From Ilex aquifolium (lineage: Eukaryota; Streptophyta; Magnoliopsida; Aquifoliales; Aquifoliaceae), in contig OX637394.1 of NCBI GenBank assembly GCA_951799425.1, positions 8,877,501 to 8,941,500 of the forward strand: a stretch of 64,000 nt of DNA. Direction: 5' to 3'. Under the pieces are notes generated by a model that made no database searches, was not told the origin of the DNA, and saw nothing but the letters and a program-made list of their open reading frames with translations. Made by a program: the position numbers and the translations under genes. Within the stretch, counting starts at the first letter, position 1; every line of letters starts with the position of its first letter. Below are positions 1 to 12,165 of this stretch, piece after piece.

Positions 1-351
1 TGAAAGCTACTTTAAGAAGGATTTGCCAGGAAATGCAACATTATATTTATAACCTAGTATCTTATGACCAAAAAGGAATTTCAGAAAACAGAGAAAGACT
101 ATTGAGTTATTCAAATGTCTGGTTCTTCTGCAAAAACCATTTTAAGTAAATGAAATTTTAGAATTACATATGGTCTTCCATTTATATAAACATCGCAGCC
201 AGACCAAAACAATGAGAAAAGAAAACTCACTGTGATTAACTCTTTACGAGCTTCTTGACATTCATCATCGCTTTTGCGCTCCTTGACAAGAAGGTCATGA
301 AGTAATGCTTCCAGACTTTCAAGTTCCTCTTCCTTCTCCTTAAGGTCCTGT

Positions 352-441
352 TGAATATGCAGAGCCCGTTGAGTATGAAGAGCCCTTGAATGCCCCTTGA
401 ATTCCCAGAGCCCCTCGAATTCGCAGAGCCCCTCTCATATG
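352..441. repeat. Short tandem expansion inside FDM-like pseudogene exon
   Basis: Four to five imperfect copies of a unit of about 17-20 bases, built around agagccc plus gaatt or gaatat, sit where the intact paralogue has a single copy. The expansion is out of frame with the rest of the coiled coil. Confidence 0.65.
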
Positions 442-849
442 CTTTATCTCAAGCTCCAATGCTTGCTTGGCACTGAGTTTTTTTTTCTAGTTCAACAATT
501 TTCTTGTGCAGTATCTCATTTTCCCACTAGCATTAAAGTAAGAAACAAATGATCAAATTACAAAATGTATAGAAACCCAAAAAGGCACAACTGTTTGTTT
601 TATATTTCAAGTCAAAATAGAAAAAAAAAATGCAATACCCTTTGATCTTCTGCCAACCTTAGCATATTTTCACCATCCTTCTTTTGCCCTAAGGTTGCTT
701 TCTCATTCTACATGAACAAAAACAAATCCATTATCCACCCAAATGCAAAACGTAGCAGATTCAAAGAAAAATTAAAAAATATATCTCCAATAATGATAAC
801 GTGCGCAAAGAAAATGAAGATATTGGCTATGCTTCTCTGCCATGGAATT

Positions 850-1255
850 ATACTACTGTTCCATTTGGCAGGAAGAATGGAAAGTGGGGATACATTTTTT
901 ATTTTTCACTTTCTTTGTGTTTTGTTGGATGGAAAACAAAAATACTTAATTTTTTATTTTTTTTTATGCTTGGTAAGAGGAAAAAATATTTTTTATTTTT
1001 TTTAAAAAGTATAAATACATATTTTATTATTGTATTTATATATAAAATTAATATATACATAATATATGTATATACCAAAAGATATATAGACAAATAAGAT
1101 AAATTTTAATACAAATAATTAATTTTGCATCCACTTTCCTTTCAATTTTGGAGGGATTAATTTTGATGAATTATAAAGAAAGCTCATCATCAACTTTTTC
1201 ATCCATCATATTTTCCTTCCTTACCAAACATGATATATCCCTGACAAAAAAAAAA
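850..1255. repeat. AT-rich MITE-like remnant
   Basis: This stretch lies in an intron of the FDM-like pseudogene. Its right half (about 1128-1230) resembles parts of the elements at 37132-37650 and 45075-45607, including a block around gggattaattttgatgaatt and a copy of ttaccaaaca. No clean ends or target duplication are visible. Small AT-rich reading frames here are not taken as genes. Confidence 0.35.
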
Positions 1256-1276
1256 AAAAAATTTCATCCTTCCAAC

Positions 1277-1450
1277 AATGCTATTGGGACATAATTTGAG
1301 GACATAATTTAGGGACTTAATGCATTATGACCATTGGATTGTCAGTGGGTCCCAACATTAAATTATAACTGGGTCCCAACACTATCAATCCAATGGTCAT
1401 AATGCATTAAGTCCCCAAATTATGTCCTTCAATTATGTCCCAATAGCATT
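1277..1450. mobile_element. Hairpin MITE with long inverted repeats
   Basis: The two halves are close inverted copies. The left end reads aatgctattgggacataatt, and the right end is its reverse complement. The arms extend about 70 bases each around a short centre with cccaac motifs. It sits in an intron of the FDM-like pseudogene. Diverged relatives with similar ends are at 2889-3046, 25746-25890 and 42590-42770. A target duplication could not be defined. Confidence 0.75.
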
Positions 1451-1876
1451 AGTGTTCCAACTATCCATCTTTCCATTTTTTCACTGTATCAAACCGAGCA
1501 TAAAATTCGAAGGAAATCTGCATTACCATTTGCTTCTCAAGAGAGAGCCTCCTTCTCTCCTTTTCCTTGTCATTGTAAGCCTCGCGTTTCATCAATTCTT
1601 CCTCACGCCGCTCAAGTTCTCTCTTTTCGGCTTCCAAGTGCAATGTAATTCTCTCCTGCTCTTGGAAAAACTTCTCAAACTGATCACGTGCACTCTGCTG
1701 CATCTTGCTCATCTCAGATGTACCTGTGAAGAAAACATTATCGAAAGGAGCCCCTAAATATGTCATTTTCGGTATAGAGATGAGAAAAACATACCTTCAT
1801 TGAAAGCTCGGTGCATCTCATCGTGTTGAGCCATGGGCTTGGTTAGAGAGTGAGTAAATAGAAAGAGAACATAGGG

Positions 1877-2640
1877 ACGGACCTAGGCGTGTTCACTCTA
1901 CCTACGGGTAGGAAATATAGTCTTCCGTCGTCCTACCCGATACTTTGAGGAAAAAAAATTTATTTGCCTACCCTACCCGATCAGGTGTGGTATTCCTACC
2001 CGACTTCCTACCCGATTAATCGGGTAGGAAGTCGGATAAGAAATCGGGTAAATATTTTTGTAGCTATTAATTTTTGGATCATTTTAACAATTCAATGAAA
2101 TAACATGCACCAGTTTTATAACACAATAAATCAATAACACTAAAAACCTAAAACAACTACAGCAACAATTACAATAAAATACAATAAAGCATGAATATCA
2201 ATCCATCATAATTGTTACACAAATACAATAACAATTATTTTAACTTTAAACCATATGAAACACATTAAAATCATAACTACTCTAATAGATCACCAGTTCA
2301 GCACAAATCATGTAGCTTACACAAAAAACAAGTTCATGTTTTAGCAACTCAAACATCCACAATAATAACAATATTATAATATAAATTATACCACACAAAT
2401 ACTCTTATAATTACTAAAAAAAACATAAAAAAATTAAATATATTTTTTGCGGGTAGGGTAGGGTAGGATAGGAATGTGAAAATTGATGGGTATTCCGCAT
2501 TCCTACCCGATTTAATCGGAAGACCAAAAACTCTTTCGCATTCCTACCCGATTTTTGTGACTAGCTGTTCAATAAGGTAGAGTAAGGTCGGGTAGGGTAG
2601 AAAATTGCGGCCAATCGAAAATTTGAATACCCGACCGTAA
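1877..2640. mobile_element. hAT-like non-autonomous element with tacccga repeats
   Basis: Both ends are crowded with direct and inverted copies of cgggtagg / cctacccg, while the middle is plain AT-rich DNA. Such terminal clusters are typical of non-autonomous hAT elements. It lies exactly where the XS-domain exon of the FDM-like pseudogene should be. The outermost ends and target duplication are not clear, so limits are approximate. Confidence 0.5.
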
Positions 2641-3774
2641 TAGTTCTGCAATCTGGAAGGCAACAATACTCTGTTTAGACCCCTGCTTCTGTTAAATAGT
2701 GTTAAAAGGAACCAAGCCGTCTCTTTGTCTTCCCGTCTCTTCGTCTTGTTTTGCATTAGGAGTAGAAATTCTTGCGTGGGTTAATATAATAGTAAGCGAC
2801 TCATCGAAACAAAGACAACTTTGTTCATGCTTCACACGATGTGGTTAATTCTGATTAATTCTATATACTTTCTAATTATAAAATAGAGCAATGTTATATA
2901 ACTCAAATCTATAACTCAAATTTACATCACAAATGAAGGTGGATCATTAGATCCGTGGGTCCCATTTAAAAAAGTTGATGGAACTCACTCATCCAATGGT
3001 CCCCTTTCATTTGAGATGTAAATTTAGATTACATAATATTTCCCTATAAAATATTATATATTTTTAATAAATTGTTAATTGTCTAGGTTTAATCAAAGCA
3101 TAACAGACAATTGTTTCCATTCAATTCTTTATTTGATCAAACGAGAAACCCACAAGGATAACAAATATTTTCACCCCTAATGGCCTTTTTTTTTCCCTCC
3201 TTTTGGTCTTAGAGCATCGTATGCACCATGGAGAGAAGAGGGTGAGTCTATTAGACACCATCCGAAACCATATGATGCCAAGTATGATGAACAAAATGGG
3301 GTGTGAATTAAACTCTTCATTGCTTCTGTCTGGGTTTTTTAGGGTAATCACCCTAAGGGATGAAAAAAGAATTTATAGAGGCTTACAATGATATAGAAAG
3401 AAGGTTAGTTCTATTTTGAGAAGCAAATGGTAGTGCACATTCCCTTTAATTTTATATAGGACTGCAATTTATTTCAATAAAATAAAGTCCCATTTAAAGA
3501 AAAAAGTAAACATTGGTATCACACACATAGTCGCACACATATGATTAAGGAGACAAAAGCTTACGTATATACATCTGTATCAAACCAAGTTACATCTAAT
3601 GTTTGAGCCAATCTGTGCTTTCCTGAGATTACAAGATTTCCAAAATTAAACAAAACAATCTTGCAATGGGAAGCTTTCGCTTTGTAGGCATTCAACGACG
3701 CACACTGTTACTATTTACTACCTAGCTATATTATATTTACCAAGTTGAGGGAGTAGTTGATCAATTGTCAAACT
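2641..3774. other. Intergenic DNA between the two FDM-like loci
   Basis: No gene is seen. Bases 2690-2757 resemble 11140-11205 upstream of the intact FDM-like gene (a run of gtctct/gtctt motifs ending in cat), so this may be the old leader region of the pseudogene. A hairpin MITE lies at 2889-3046. The rest is AT-rich. Confidence 0.4.
2889..3046. mobile_element. Hairpin MITE
   Basis: The left arm runs from gcaatgttatataactcaaa. The right arm ends in an inverted version with gagatgtaaatttagattac. The arms are about 60 bases each and diverged. The ends resemble the element at 1277-1450. Confidence 0.55.
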
Positions 3775-6700
3775 CTAGTTTCTCTTCCTTTTGAGCACCC
3801 TTTGTTTGAGTACATACGATACCCCCTCCTTCAGAGTAGCTTCTCTCCCTTCGTTATAATTCCAGAGCTCTGATACAGCATACCTACTGCTGGGGTTGTA
3901 CTCATTCACCTCCAGCAAGGCAGCAGTCATAGCCATGTAAGCTTTATTACCAAGATCATTCTTCAGAAATTTGAGTCTTGCGTCCTCTTCATCAATGATT
4001 TCCTAAGCACCACCAGTAATATACAGCACCCCCAGTCAAGTAATACGACATACAAAAGGTAAACCATTTAACAGAGCTGAAGGAAGAGAAGAAATAGTAT
4101 CAAATTTGTAACAAGAAAATTGCAGTTGAGTGAAGAGGGACAGAAAAACCAAGGAATCTCCATCACGGTTTTGGATCACACTCCACTGTCAACCAGGCCA
4201 CATGGATGAATGGCAATTGTCCAATCACTTTGGCACGGTAACAGAACCAATTCGGTCCACTACTGCCTTGGAAGCCACATAGAAGAAAGGTAAGAAGATC
4301 ATTAAGAGGCCAAGCGACTCGACACTTGCAATTGATACGGAAATCATAAAACTAATTTGAATTAAATACTGCTTTCTAACGAAGAGATGCTGGCTCACAA
4401 TGGCGGAGCTACTTGGGCCTCAATTTCATTTTGGAACAAAACTGTTCATATAGATTTCTGCATAGTATAGATTTGCCCCCACAAAAAAACTCATTCATTT
4501 AAATCTATTTCATAATTTCTCACATTTAGAATATATTTCTTTACTCTCAATCAAATGAACTTAAATAATGTTTAGTTACTTCAACTCCTCAACATGTATT
4601 TCAGAAATTATTTTGAGTCTCGTGGTTTTACCTCCTTATATCTAGTCTCTTTGCTAGTTGAATGGAAGCAATGAATTAAGTCTCTAAAATAGATCTTTGA
4701 ATTAAGTTAATTTTGTTGCTAAAATTTGCCCCCACTACAACAAATTTTTAGCTCCGCCCCTGCTGGCTCAGCTTTTAACGTTTAAATTTTTTTTGCATCA
4801 ATCTAATACTAAAGGAGATACTTTCTCATCTCATCTTTGCACAATTAAGAAGCTAAAAATTGTCTAGTGGAAAACTAATGTGTTCTGTGTATTTCAGGTT
4901 GTGTGTGCACCCCTATTTAGCTCTATCAAGCTAGCAGTTCGAGGAAAGTTGTCAGATGGAGCATTCTTTGACATGGAATGAATGACTAATTATTGTCTGT
5001 CCAAAAAGAAGGAATAATTGTTAATATTTCTGTAGAAAGGCATACCTTATGATCCTCACCACCTTCAACGGCAACAACTTTAAAAGGATGCCAGTGAGGA
5101 TCCCGAAGGTAACTCTCCCATAATGAGCACAACTCCAAAGCTTTGTCAGCTGCTATTTTATCTGGATATTTTCTCTTGGCAACATCCAGAAATGGCTTCT
5201 GATCAAGCTCTCCCATTCTCTTCACGCCAACCAATGCCCGAGAAGGCTGCTGCTCCTTTAAGGCCTATAGGTCAAAGAAATAAGTTTGGTCACCGGATCA
5301 CATAGATGAACCACAGTCAAGAAAAATCACAAAATTGTTTTGCAGGCATATATTTCAGTATATTTTAGCTGAAATATCATTTGCATGCATTCAAAAATTC
5401 ATAATTAGCAAACTGTTAACAGCATAGCCAGCTCTAGCTGGATAAATTAAAGTAGTTCATCTAATATAGATTATGGGCCATTGACCATGATTTGTGAAGG
5501 AACAAAAATAAAATGCAGCTAAAGAAGAGATGTTCAATTACTACAGAATTAACATGGACATATGGTGAGAGGCATCCAGATTCTAACTAGAGAAGACAGT
5601 GAACATTATAAGACATTAAAGACCACAAAGACATACACAAATCGATAATCCGAGACTTCTTGATCATGTACTATGTTTGTATTTCTATGAAAGATACCAA
5701 TAAAATTTATCAAACCAATTGCCTCAAATTCAAGAGTGATATTTTATGACCTCCTTACTTGAACAAGAGGGGATATTGAGTTTTAGAAGCATTCCATTCA
5801 CTTTTCTTCATTTATTCAATACTTATTAGAAAGTCAGCATTCAGGATTGTGAACTAGGTTGGAAATGGTTTGTTGAATCATACGTTTGTAATTGGCTAAT
5901 TTCATGGAATTCATGTAAATCTCAATATATTCCATGTTTATGATGCTACAATGATAAAAATTCGAAAGCGTCATTGAAGGAAGGAGATCATGCATCAAAA
6001 CTACATCAAAAACACTCCGTATGCACTTTCATGCATCAAAACTACATCAAAAACACTCCGAATGTACCTTCATGCTTAGGACAAGGTAATGACCTAGAAA
6101 CTTAAGATGATCTCTTGATTTAATCGACTTGGGAGGATTAGTGTGAAAATAGAATCGGTATTAATCTGTGTATGGTTCCTAGGTGATTTTCAAAGAAAAA
6201 TTATTCTAAACCGTTTTTGTGTTTTGAAAACATAGTTTGAGCCATTATTGAATCCCTCTTGAGCAACGCCCTTTAGTACTTAACAGAAGGTTTTTGACTT
6301 AGGGAAGAAATGAAAAAAATGCCAAATAGAGGAGCAGGACCCCTCTTGAAGCCGCTCGAGCAACCCAAGGTCGCTCAAGCAGTTTGCTCTTCCTAGGTCA
6401 GTTTGGAATTCATTTTTTGTTCCAGTGACCACCACCTACGACCTCTCTCCCATCGCTCGAGCAGTCGTTCGCGATTTTGAATTTTCCTGTTGACCAAGAT
6501 TGTTCTTATTCCAAGCCTATAAATAGGTAGGGAATGTCTTTCCCAACCTAGGGTATCTCTTTTGTGAGCTGAATTCTTGCCTCTTACACCTTAGATATCA
6601 CACCACAACTCTAGATCCCTAAACCCAAGGCTACCAAGACGTCGAAGAGGGACTTTCGGCGAAGAGATCTACTGAAGGAAAGTAGTATCTAACCATGTGA

Positions 6701-9700
6701 ATTGGTTGAGGCATAAGATTCGAGTACTTTTAGATTGTCTTTGGATTAGTAAATTAGGCTTTGGTCAACCCTGGAGAGGTTCCCCGCAGTTTTTTCCGAG
6801 AAGGATTTATGCGTCAACAAATTGCTTATGTTTATTCTTGTTGACTATTGTACACACTTACAATTTGATGCACACACGAGCACTATGTGTTTGATGAATT
6901 GATTGTTTGAAGCTAAAATCACATATAGTTGTTTGATTGGGTTTGAGTTGCCTTGGTTGAAATCGCCTTGTAAGATTGAGTGTTAATCAAAGATAAAATC
7001 AATACACTAATCTACATGAAAGTTTTCGGTTATGGTGGTTAAAAAGGAGTTCTCATACTTAACTTTCATATTATTGTGTAACGAGATAATTGTGGTAAAT
7101 ATAGGAAACCCCCCATTTTTTTCTAGGTCTAACGTGTGATTCCTTGTGTATAATTGAGTGAAAAGATCTTTAACGTGAAGTGTTGTATTTTCTCCGCATA
7201 GTTTCTCATTAGAACTTATGCTGAGATACTCATTTAGCCCAATACTAGGGAGTCGAAGTGGTACAGGTCTGTGTTAGTTTTACCCAATCCTAACATAGAA
7301 ACAAATATCTATTATTCAAAAGTGTATTGCATGCAATGAACTTTCTGAGAAACTTTCAAGTGAAGCTTATTTAGCCCAATACTAGGGTGTCAAAGTGGTA
7401 CAGGTCTGTGTTAGTTTTACCCAATCCTAACGTAGAAACAAATATCTATTATTCAAAAGTGTATTGCATGCAATGAACTTTCTGAGAAACTTTCAAGTGA
7501 GCTTATTTAGCCCAATACTAGGGTGTCGAAGTGGTATAGGTCTGTGTTAGTTTTACCCAATCCTACGGTAGAAACAAATATCTATTATTCAAAAGTGTAT
7601 TGCATGCAATGAATTTTCTGAGAAACTTTCAAGTGAAGCTCATTGAGCACTAGAGGTGGCTTCAGTGTCTTGATATTATAATAAGAGGTTTACATACTGT
7701 CTTTTAACCCTTTGGTCTAGTTAGTTGCACAGACTAAGCAATTTGGCCAACAATATCATAGATTTTCTGTTTACAAAAACTAAATATACTAGTGCAATAT
7801 ACTTTCACATGTCTCCAGATGATATCACTAAAAACTAGATGCTAGTGATGGCATCTTATTAATTCTTGGCAGATGATGTGAAATTTACTGCTATGGCTTA
7901 TAGTGACTAGAATTAGCTACATTGTTGGCTGTGCAAGGCCGGCATGGAAGAATATCTACAGGAAAGCTTCACTGCTTTACCATCAGTTACGAACAAGTGA
8001 GACAAAAAAATCATTCACCAAGGCAACTGAGATCAGTTAATTCTTTTAAACTTTTGTATTCTGGACCCATTTAGTCCCTAGTCCAGGCTGGCCGTAGAAC
8101 ATCTGAAATTGCGTAGAGATTAACAATAGGTCAAGTTACATCATCAACGTATCAGAAGCTCATTTAAGAATAATATACCAGCAAGAGCAACTTTATGTTT
8201 AAAGCAGAGTTATTGTATAACCAAAAAGGAAGTTAAATTAGATTGTGACATCTTGAAGGTGAAACATACAGATGTCCCTCTAAAGCACAGAGCTTGGAAA
8301 ATAGAGGAAGACTACTGTGTTAAACCCTCTGAGAAAAGGAACTCACATTAATTAACTCATTACGAGCTTCTTGCAACTCTTGACAGCTTTTGTGCTCCTT
8401 AACAATAAGGACTTGATTCAATGCTTCCAAACCTTCAAGTTCCTCCTCCTTTTCCTCAAGATTCTGTTGAATAGAATGTAGAGTATCCCTCATACGCTCT
8501 ATTTCCAAATCCATTGCTTCCTTGGCTTCTAGTTTTTTTTCTAGCTCAGCAATTTTCTTGAGCAGTTTTTCTGTTTCCATCTAGCATTAATTTTATACAC
8601 ATTGATTAAATTATAGTACCTCTAGAAATCCATAAACACACAACTGGTACTTTGGTATTTCCAGTCAAAGCAGAAAACAGATGTAATACCTTTTTCTCTT
8701 CAGCCAACTTTAGAACATCCTCTTCTGCCTGCTTTTTCTCCAAGGTTGCTTTCTCATTCTAAAAGAACAAAACAAATCCTTTATCCAGACAAATGCAACA
8801 CTAGCAGATTCAAAGAGATAGCTAAAATGTATCTAAGAAACTGATAAGAAATACTATTTCTTTCAGTACACAAAAAAAAAAAAAAAGGAAATATAATTGG
8901 GGGTGCTCCTCCATCATGGAATTCAACAAAAGTTCAAAGGAAGCAGCAGAGTACAGTTTGCTTCTCAAAATGGAGCATCCTTCTCTCCTTTTCGTTGTCA
9001 GCCTCCCTTTTGCACAGTTCTTTCTCACGTTGCTCAAGTTCTCTCTTCTCATCTTCCAAGTGCAGTGTGATTCTTTCATGCTCCTTGGAAATCTTCCCAA
9101 GCTGATGATGTGCATTCTGCTGCATCTTGCGTATCTCTGGTGTAAAAAAAGGAAAAACTATTGTGAGGACAGTGTGATTGAATGAAGCCCCTAATGAAAA
9201 TGAAAATTCTATTACCAAATAGTTGGTCTTACAAAATCTTAATTGAGCAGCGAAACAAAGGGGATGCAAATGCATACCTTCATTATAAGTTTTGTGCATC
9301 TCATCTTTTTGAGTCATCAACTTTGTTAGGGAAATGGAGATTTTATTATACTTGCATTCAGTCTCTTTCAGATTTGACAATAGTTTGGTAGTTCTGCGTT
9401 TCTCTTCAGCTTCAATTTCAGAAAAAGTTTTCAAATCTCCAGTTTTTTGAAGATGACGACCTAAAACTCCATTTGAATCAAAGTCATCACTACGAGCAAC
9501 CCATCCATATAAATCATCTCCAATGTTCTCTGAGGTATAATAATCCCTCTTTCCTTTATGCTTTGCTTCATAACTCTTCTCAAACATCAGTGCATTACTG
9601 AATCCAGAACAATCTCTGTTAAACTCCACCATTGCATACCCTGAATGACCCTTCTGGTTCGATAATGGATGAACCCTTACAGGATTAAATCCCCTTTGAG

Positions 9701-10013
9701 TTAAATCTTCACTAAGCCTTGAACTACCCTCCCAAACATATCGGTCATCCTTCCACTCAGCATGTATGTTTGCTACAATTCCCATCCACGGCCAAACAAA
9801 CAACTCATTTACATCACTACCTTTAGGAGACTCAGTAGTCTCCAGTGTAGATTGTGCTGAAAACGCCCTCGGACCAAAATCAGTCCCTTTCTCTCTTAAA
9901 CCCCTGCTCTGTGTGTCCTTTCCAACCCCAGATGTGTGTTTCAAAAGATTGTTGAGGCAATTCTCAAACTCTGATTCACATATTGCAATTTCCTCTTCAG
10001 ATGAGCACGACAT
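3775..10013 (-). CDS. XS/XH-domain RNA-directed DNA methylation factor (FDM/IDN2-like)
   Basis: Six coding exons, read 5' to 3' on the minus strand: 10013-9278, 9136-8955, 8758-8690, 8580-8347, 5264-5046 and 4002-3775. All have GT-AG borders and a continuous frame, giving 555 aa. The start is MSCSSEEE. The XS domain, an RNA-binding fold, covers about residues 65-185 (VNELFVWPWMGIVANI; FNRDCSGFSNAL). A long coiled coil follows to about 405. The XH domain is in the last two exons (VGVKRMGELDQKPF; LCSLWESYLRDPHWHPF; ALLEVNEYNPSSRY). In this family XS binds double-stranded RNA and the coiled coil and XH domain drive dimer formation in RNA-directed DNA methylation in the nucleus. Unusually, the N-terminus keeps the second half of the zf-XS region (LLKHTSGVGK) but lacks its cysteine half, so the protein is shorter than the usual 630-650 aa. 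A 5' UTR intron is likely, with an acceptor at about 10036. Which FDM member it matches is not settled. Confidence 0.9.
4398..4762. mobile_element. Small hAT element in FDM-like intron 5
   Basis: It has terminal inverted repeats CAATGGCGGAGCTA and CAGGGGCGGAGCTA (right end read on the minus strand). Perfect 8-bp target duplications, ctggctca, lie at 4390-4397 and 4763-4770. The CAGGGGCGGA end and the 8-bp duplication are hallmarks of hAT elements. It is too short (365 bp) to encode transposase. Confidence 0.92.
5990..6072. repeat. 41-bp tandem duplication
   Basis: Two head-to-tail copies start at 5991 and 6032. They share tgcatcaaaactacatcaaa followed by aacactcc. They lie inside FDM-like intron 4. 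Confidence 0.85.
6126..7215 (+). mobile_element. Possible LTR-like retrotransposon remnant
   Basis: A run of gctcgagcag-type motifs (6340-6475) is followed by a TATA box, cctataaataggt, near 6519 and a downstream leader-like stretch ending with many ct-rich motifs. This arrangement is seen in copia-type LTR promoters. No TG/CA ends, target duplication or primer-binding site could be fixed, so the limits and the class are tentative. Confidence 0.35.
7226..7642. repeat. Three tandem copies of a ~137-bp unit
   Basis: Copies are anchored by ttagcccaatactaggg at 7233, 7371 and 7507. They are nearly identical over their length (each contains caggtctgtgttagttttac or a one-base variant, and tgcatgcaatgaa). 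High identity points to recent duplication. They lie within FDM-like intron 4. Confidence 0.9.
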
Positions 10014-11609
10014 TTTTCCAGAAAACCTGAAATTGAAAAGAATCCTCCATTGTCAAAGGCCAAGCAATATATGTTCTCACAATAACCTTTGTTTGGTGGA
10101 GACACAAAAATAAAAGAATAAAATACAGAACTTTGGATCATTTGTGATGCCTATCAGACTAAAGTTTGCAAACCTCGCCCAACCGTAGTAGTGTCATGCC
10201 CCCTGGAATTTAAATTTCATTTTCGCAGGTCATGTACAAATATTGGAAACATAAGAATTGAGACTGAGGATACATGCAGAAGACTGGGACATATGAAGAC
10301 AAACTTTCATGAAATTAAATAAGACAGATTTGTTAAATATTGAAGGGTAAGAAATAATACTAATTGTGTGGTTCCAAAAGTACTAGAAGCAACCAAGCTC
10401 AAATTTATGATTCTGTGTCTCTCTTGCCAATGAAGTCTCAGGGTATGTATTCTTCAGCTTATCAAAAACTATTAGCAACTCATGTCAATTGAGTGGAAAA
10501 TGCAAGCCTCAGTAAAATCATATCTGTTCTTCCCCAAAAAACCAATCACAAGACAAACACATGAAGACATCTTCATAATACAGAATGGAACTAAACAACT
10601 TACAGCCAAATTTTGTTGATAATAATTTAAATTATTATCAAATAATGCAAGAAATGTCAGAAGATGAGAATACCAACTCAATGTAAGCCCTTTGTTTGGT
10701 TCCCGAAAAACGCAGAGCAGAAGCAAAGAAAATTGATGACATTAGTCTGGACTACCCCACCACCACCCAAAAAAAAACACAACTCCCTAACAACCCAACA
10801 CACACCAGTCTCAGTCTCCGTTGCATGCATGTACCATCTTCATATATCACAAACAAAGAAACAATGTACGGGAAACATATTTTCTTTCATTTTCTCTCTA
10901 CTGCCCAGCAACCAAACACCTTATACATACATCATGGAAAGCCAAAAACAGAGTGTTTATAATGTGAACCAAACGTAACAAAAAACAGAGCACACGAAGA
11001 TTTATATACAGAGATTAGAAACCCACCTTTGAAACTTCAATGTACTGCTTTTGATCGGGAAAAATGTTCAGAAAAATGCAAGATTTCACTGTAAAACTAG
11101 CAAAAATTCTATGGGCAGTGAGTTAACAAGGTTGGTTTGTAATGGTTCTGCAACCAAGCAGTGGTTCCGAAAAGAAGCCATCTCTCTGTCTTGTCTCTAT
11201 TAGTCTTCTTCATCTTTCGTACAAGTTTGGTTACAGTGCATTTCAGTGGCACGTGTCGGGTGGAATATAAGTAAGGATAAAAATTCGATTTTGAAATGAA
11301 TCCTAAGGGAAAATTTATGTAATTAACTCTAAATTTAATGATATCCCTCTCATGAAACTTTTTTTTTGAACACAACACTTACACAACCCCTCCCATGAAA
11401 CTTCACTATCACCTTTTGTAAGTATTTATCGGATTACGGCGTTAACGAAAAATAGCTTGAATATCTTATAGGGTAAATTTTATCGACATACCTCGTAAAT
11501 AGACATAATTTCAACGACACTCCCGATAAATAAACATAACTTCAACGACACCCCCTATAAATAGACATATCTTTAACAATATCTCCTCCTAATTCTGAAA
11601 TTTCAATCC

Positions 11610-12165
11610 ACTTTTTTTAGTTTTATTATATTAACCTTTAAATTCATCAATTTAATATTTAATTTTATCAAATTAATGTCATTTATTTAATTTAAATTAA
11701 ATTAACGTTCAATCTCATCAAATCAACACAAATTGATATTTAATTTTATCAAATTAGCATTTAGTTATATTAATTTAATATTTTATATCATTAATTAATA
11801 TTATTTCTTTAATTAACATTAAATTATTATTTAATTTCATCAAATCAACACCAAATTGATATTTAATTTTATTAAATTAAAATTTAATATATTAAATAGA
11901 ATATTAAATTCTATTAATTTAACATTTAACCTTATCAAATTAATGTCATTTATTTAATTTAACACCAAATGAACATTCAATTTCATTAAAGCAACATTTA
12001 AATTTATTCAATTAACATTAAATTTTATCAAATCAACACTGAATTAATATTTAATTTTATCAAATTAAAATCTAATTAATATTTAAATTTATCATATTAA
12101 GACCAAATTTATTTAATTAATATTAAATTTTATCAAATAATATTTAAATTTTATATATGAAGGGT
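11610..12165. repeat. Degenerate AT-rich minisatellite-like block
   Basis: About 20 loosely repeated units of roughly 22-30 bases are built on tttaattttatcaaattaa and attaatattta. It has no coding potential. It looks like an old, decayed tandem array. Confidence 0.65.

Larger units (their letters stand above)
222..1850 (-). pseudogene. Truncated, broken XS/XH (FDM/IDN2-like) paralogue
   Basis: The minus strand holds four blocks that match, in order, the coiled-coil exons of the intact gene at 3775-10013. A short piece near 1796-1850 reads LTKPMAQHDEMHRAFNEG. A block at about 1522-1740 contains KMQQSARDQFEKFFQEQER. A 69-nt exon at 639-707 begins NEKATLGQKK, the same length as its counterpart. 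A fourth block lies at about 228-531. The XS domain is missing beyond 1850, where a repeat begins. In the fourth block an A-run has 9 bases where the intact copy has 8, which shifts the frame to a stop, and a short tandem expansion follows. The XH end may lie beyond the left edge of the window. I call it a pseudogene; a base-calling error in the A-run is possible, but the missing XS part and the expansion argue against a working gene. Confidence 0.75.
5265..8346. other. Expanded intron 4 of the FDM-like gene
   Basis: This 3082-bp intron splits ARNELIN from ALKEQQP. It contains a 41-bp tandem duplication, an LTR-like stretch and a three-copy repeat, all listed separately. No coding exon is seen in it. 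The small reading frame at 6697-6894 lies in the LTR-like part and has no recognised domain. Confidence 0.7.

Noticed and set aside
712..1097. Overlapping small reading frames on both strands
   Set aside because: They are AT-rich, phenylalanine/lysine/isoleucine-heavy, lie in an intron of a pseudogene and within a MITE-like remnant, and show no domain.
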